Source: an uncultured Flavobacteriales bacterium
GTDB taxonomy: Bacteria; Bacteroidota; Bacteroidia; Flavobacteriales; BACL11
Assembly (NCBI GenBank): GCA_913047525.1
Contig: CAJWUS010000062.1
Coordinates: forward strand, 1 to 7,787
Reading direction: 5' to 3'
Length of the DNA: 7,787 nucleotides
Shown here: piece by piece, positions 6,533 through 7,787 of the stretch
How positions within the stretch are numbered: position 1 is the stretch's first letter
Layout of the letters: each line of letters opens with the position of its first letter
Notes under the pieces: model-generated
What the model was told of the DNA's origin: nothing
What the model saw: only the letters and a program-made list of their open reading frames with translations
The model's database searches: none
Made by a program: the position numbers and the translations under genes

Positions 6533-7663
6533 ATGAAACGACTATTTATCCTCATTATTTTACTTTCTACTTTAACAATATTTGCACAAGAGAGATGTGG
6601 AACAACTCAGTATTTGCATATGCTTGAAAACAGTAATCCTGAAATTGTAACTAAAAGAGCAAGATTAGAGAAAAATATTCAAAAGTGGATAAAGGAAAAT
6701 CCTGATTATCAACAAAAAACAATCATTACTATTCCGGTTATAGTGCATATAGTTTATTCCTCCACTCAACAAAACATAACAGATGCACAAGTGCAATCAC
6801 AAATTGATGTATTGAATAAAGATTACAGAAGAACAAATATTGATGTAATAATGACACCAAGCGTCTGGCAAAGTATTGCGGCAGATTGCGAGATTGAGTT
6901 CTGTCTAGCAACTACTGACCCAAGTGGAAATAGCACTAATGGAATTACCAGAACACAAACGACAACTTCTTCTTTCTCTATGCAAAGTAATGATGTAAAA
7001 TCAACAGCAAACGGGGGAAAAGATGCCTGGCCGAATAATGATTATTTGAATATTTGGATTTGTAATTTATCTGGAAGTATATTAGGTTATGCAACACCTC
7101 CTTTTGGGAATATTGGTTCAGATGATGGAGTGGTAATTGGTTATAATTATTTTGGAACTCAAGGTACTGTGCAGTCACCTTATAACAAAGGTAGAACTAC
7201 AACTCATGAAGTAGGACATTGGCTCAATCTAGAACATCTTTGGGGAAGTGGATGGGGAAGTTGTGGGAACGATAATGTGGGTGACACTCCTACTCAAGAA
7301 GAGGAAAATTATGGCTGTCCTGCTTTTCCCCATAATGCAAATTCTTGCGGAACCACAAATACTGATGGCGATATGTTTATGAATTATATGGATTATACTA
7401 ATGATGCCTGTATGAATATGTTTACCGAGGGACAAAAAACTAGAATGATTGCTGCAATCAACCAATCAAGACAAAATTTATTAAATCATAACCTTTGTGG
7501 AGGCGGAAATACAACTATAAATGAACTAATTATTTCAAAAAGAAGTCTAAAAAGAGCTGTAGATATATTAGGTAGGGAAGTGAAAAATCCATTTGAAAAG
7601 AATAGAATCTTATTCTATATTTATGAAGACGGAACTATTGAGAAGAAAATGCTAATTGAATAA
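6533..7663 (+). CDS. Secreted M43-family (pappalysin/cytophagalysin-like) zinc metalloprotease with T9SS tail
   Basis: A 376-residue extracellular metzincin. Residues 1-18 are a Sec signal peptide (LFILIILLSTLTIFA, likely cut before Q19). Residues about 20-60 look like a short propeptide. The catalytic domain begins near IPVIVHIVYS (67-76) and has the zinc motif HEVGHWLNLEH (225-235): ligands H225, H229, H235 and general base E226. The usual Gly of HExxHxxGxxH is Asn232. VGDTPTQ (249-255), the Met-turn region NYMDY (284-288) and CMNMFTEGQKTRM (293-305) are further M43 marks. Cysteines 244, 262, 272 and 293 could form the disulfides typical of the fold. The C-terminal 45 or so residues, with VDILGREV (343-350), LFYIYEDGTIEKKMLIE at the end, resemble a short T9SS type A sorting tail. 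There are no accessory repeat domains. The substrate cannot be read from the sequence. Confidence 0.9.
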   Translation: MKRLFILIILLSTLTIFAQERCGTTQYLHMLENSNPEIVTKRARLEKNIQKWIKENPDYQQKTIITIPVIVHIVYSSTQQNITDAQVQSQIDVLNKDYRRTNIDVIMTPSVWQSIAADCEIEFCLATTDPSGNSTNGITRTQTTTSSFSMQSNDVKSTANGGKDAWPNNDYLNIWICNLSGSILGYATPPFGNIGSDDGVVIGYNYFGTQGTVQSPYNKGRTTTHEVGHWLNLEHLWGSGWGSCGNDNVGDTPTQEEENYGCPAFPHNANSCGTTNTDGDMFMNYMDYTNDACMNMFTEGQKTRMIAAINQSRQNLLNHNLCGGGNTTINELIISKRSLKRAVDILGREVKNPFEKNRILFYIYEDGTIEKKMLIE

Positions 7664-7730
7664 TTTGTAAGCCGTTTTTATTTCCTCTAAATTCTAACCT
7701 CTAAATACTCTTATCTTTAATCTAATTTAC

Positions 7731-7738
7731 TACTTTTG
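7731..7738 (+). promoter_or_regulatory. Predicted -7 box for the DUF4290 gene
   Basis: TACTTTTG matches TAnnTTTG and lies 17 bases before the ATG at 7756, leaving a leader of about 10-14 bases. I see no TTG at the expected -33 distance, so the promoter is only half supported. The rest of the 92-base gap is A/T-rich with no convincing terminator hairpin for the protease gene. Confidence 0.45.
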
Positions 7739-7755
7739 CTGCACAAATTATTTAG

Positions 7756-7787
7756 ATGGAATACAATACAGAAAGAGAGCATCTTAT
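7756..7787 (+). CDS. N-terminal fragment of a DUF4290 family protein
   Basis: Only ten full codons are visible before the right edge: MEYNTEREHL, with the next codon starting AT (Ile or Met). This closely matches the conserved start of the Bacteroidota DUF4290 family (MEYNTQR.KL followed by a PEYGR-type motif), whose genes often precede murA. The -7 box 17 bases upstream supports the start. The family has no established function, and the call rests on this short stretch alone. Confidence 0.7.
   Translation, partial: MEYNTEREHL

Noticed and set aside
6978..7465. Minus-strand open frames opposite the M43 protease.
   Set aside because: Both are antisense to the conserved catalytic domain, lack plausible starts and resemble no known protein.
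7684..7706. Direct repeat CCTCTAAAT (7684-7692 and 7698-7706) after the protease gene.
   Set aside because: Short and in low-complexity A/T-rich intergenic DNA; no hairpin, no array and no link to a mobile element.

Overview
The window looks like a chromosomal housekeeping segment from a Bacteroidota bacterium, most likely of the order Flavobacteriales. It is AT-rich. It carries exact matches to the Bacteroidota promoter -7 box TAnnTTTG in three intergenic gaps (four matches in all). It encodes families confined to or typical of that phylum: the DUF4286 protein, the start of a DUF4290 protein, and a secreted M43 metalloprotease with a type IX secretion (T9SS) tail. No tRNA, rRNA, CRISPR array, insertion sequence or phage gene was seen, and there is no gene-free stretch longer than about 155 bases.

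Layout, read along the minus strand from right to left. A short rplU-rpmA operon (ribosomal proteins L21 and L27) starts from a clear promoter near 6405-6435 and ends at a strong hairpin terminator at 5601-5632. The -33 element of the next promoter lies inside that hairpin. That promoter should drive a tightly packed run: serS (seryl-tRNA synthetase), an exported TPR protein, a DUF4286 protein, rsmA (16S rRNA dimethyltransferase), mgtE (magnesium transporter) and the first 24 codons of a D-2-hydroxyacid dehydrogenase-like gene that runs off the left edge. Junctions in this run are overlaps of 1, 4, 8 and 22 bases, then a 3-base gap, so translational coupling is likely.

On the plus strand, divergent from rplU, is a compact 376-residue secreted M43 (pappalysin/cytophagalysin-like) zinc metalloprotease with signal peptide and short C-terminal sorting tail. 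After a 92-base gap with its own -7 box, the first 10 codons of a DUF4290 gene reach the right edge.

Functionally the minus-strand genes mostly serve protein synthesis: ribosome proteins, tRNA charging and rRNA modification, plus magnesium supply. The protease is a separate exported function. I found no convincing undescribed system. The points most worth a second look are the terminator-promoter overlap before serS, the basic tail on L21, the coupled gene stack around the unstudied DUF4286 and TPR proteins, and the small T9SS-tailed protease.
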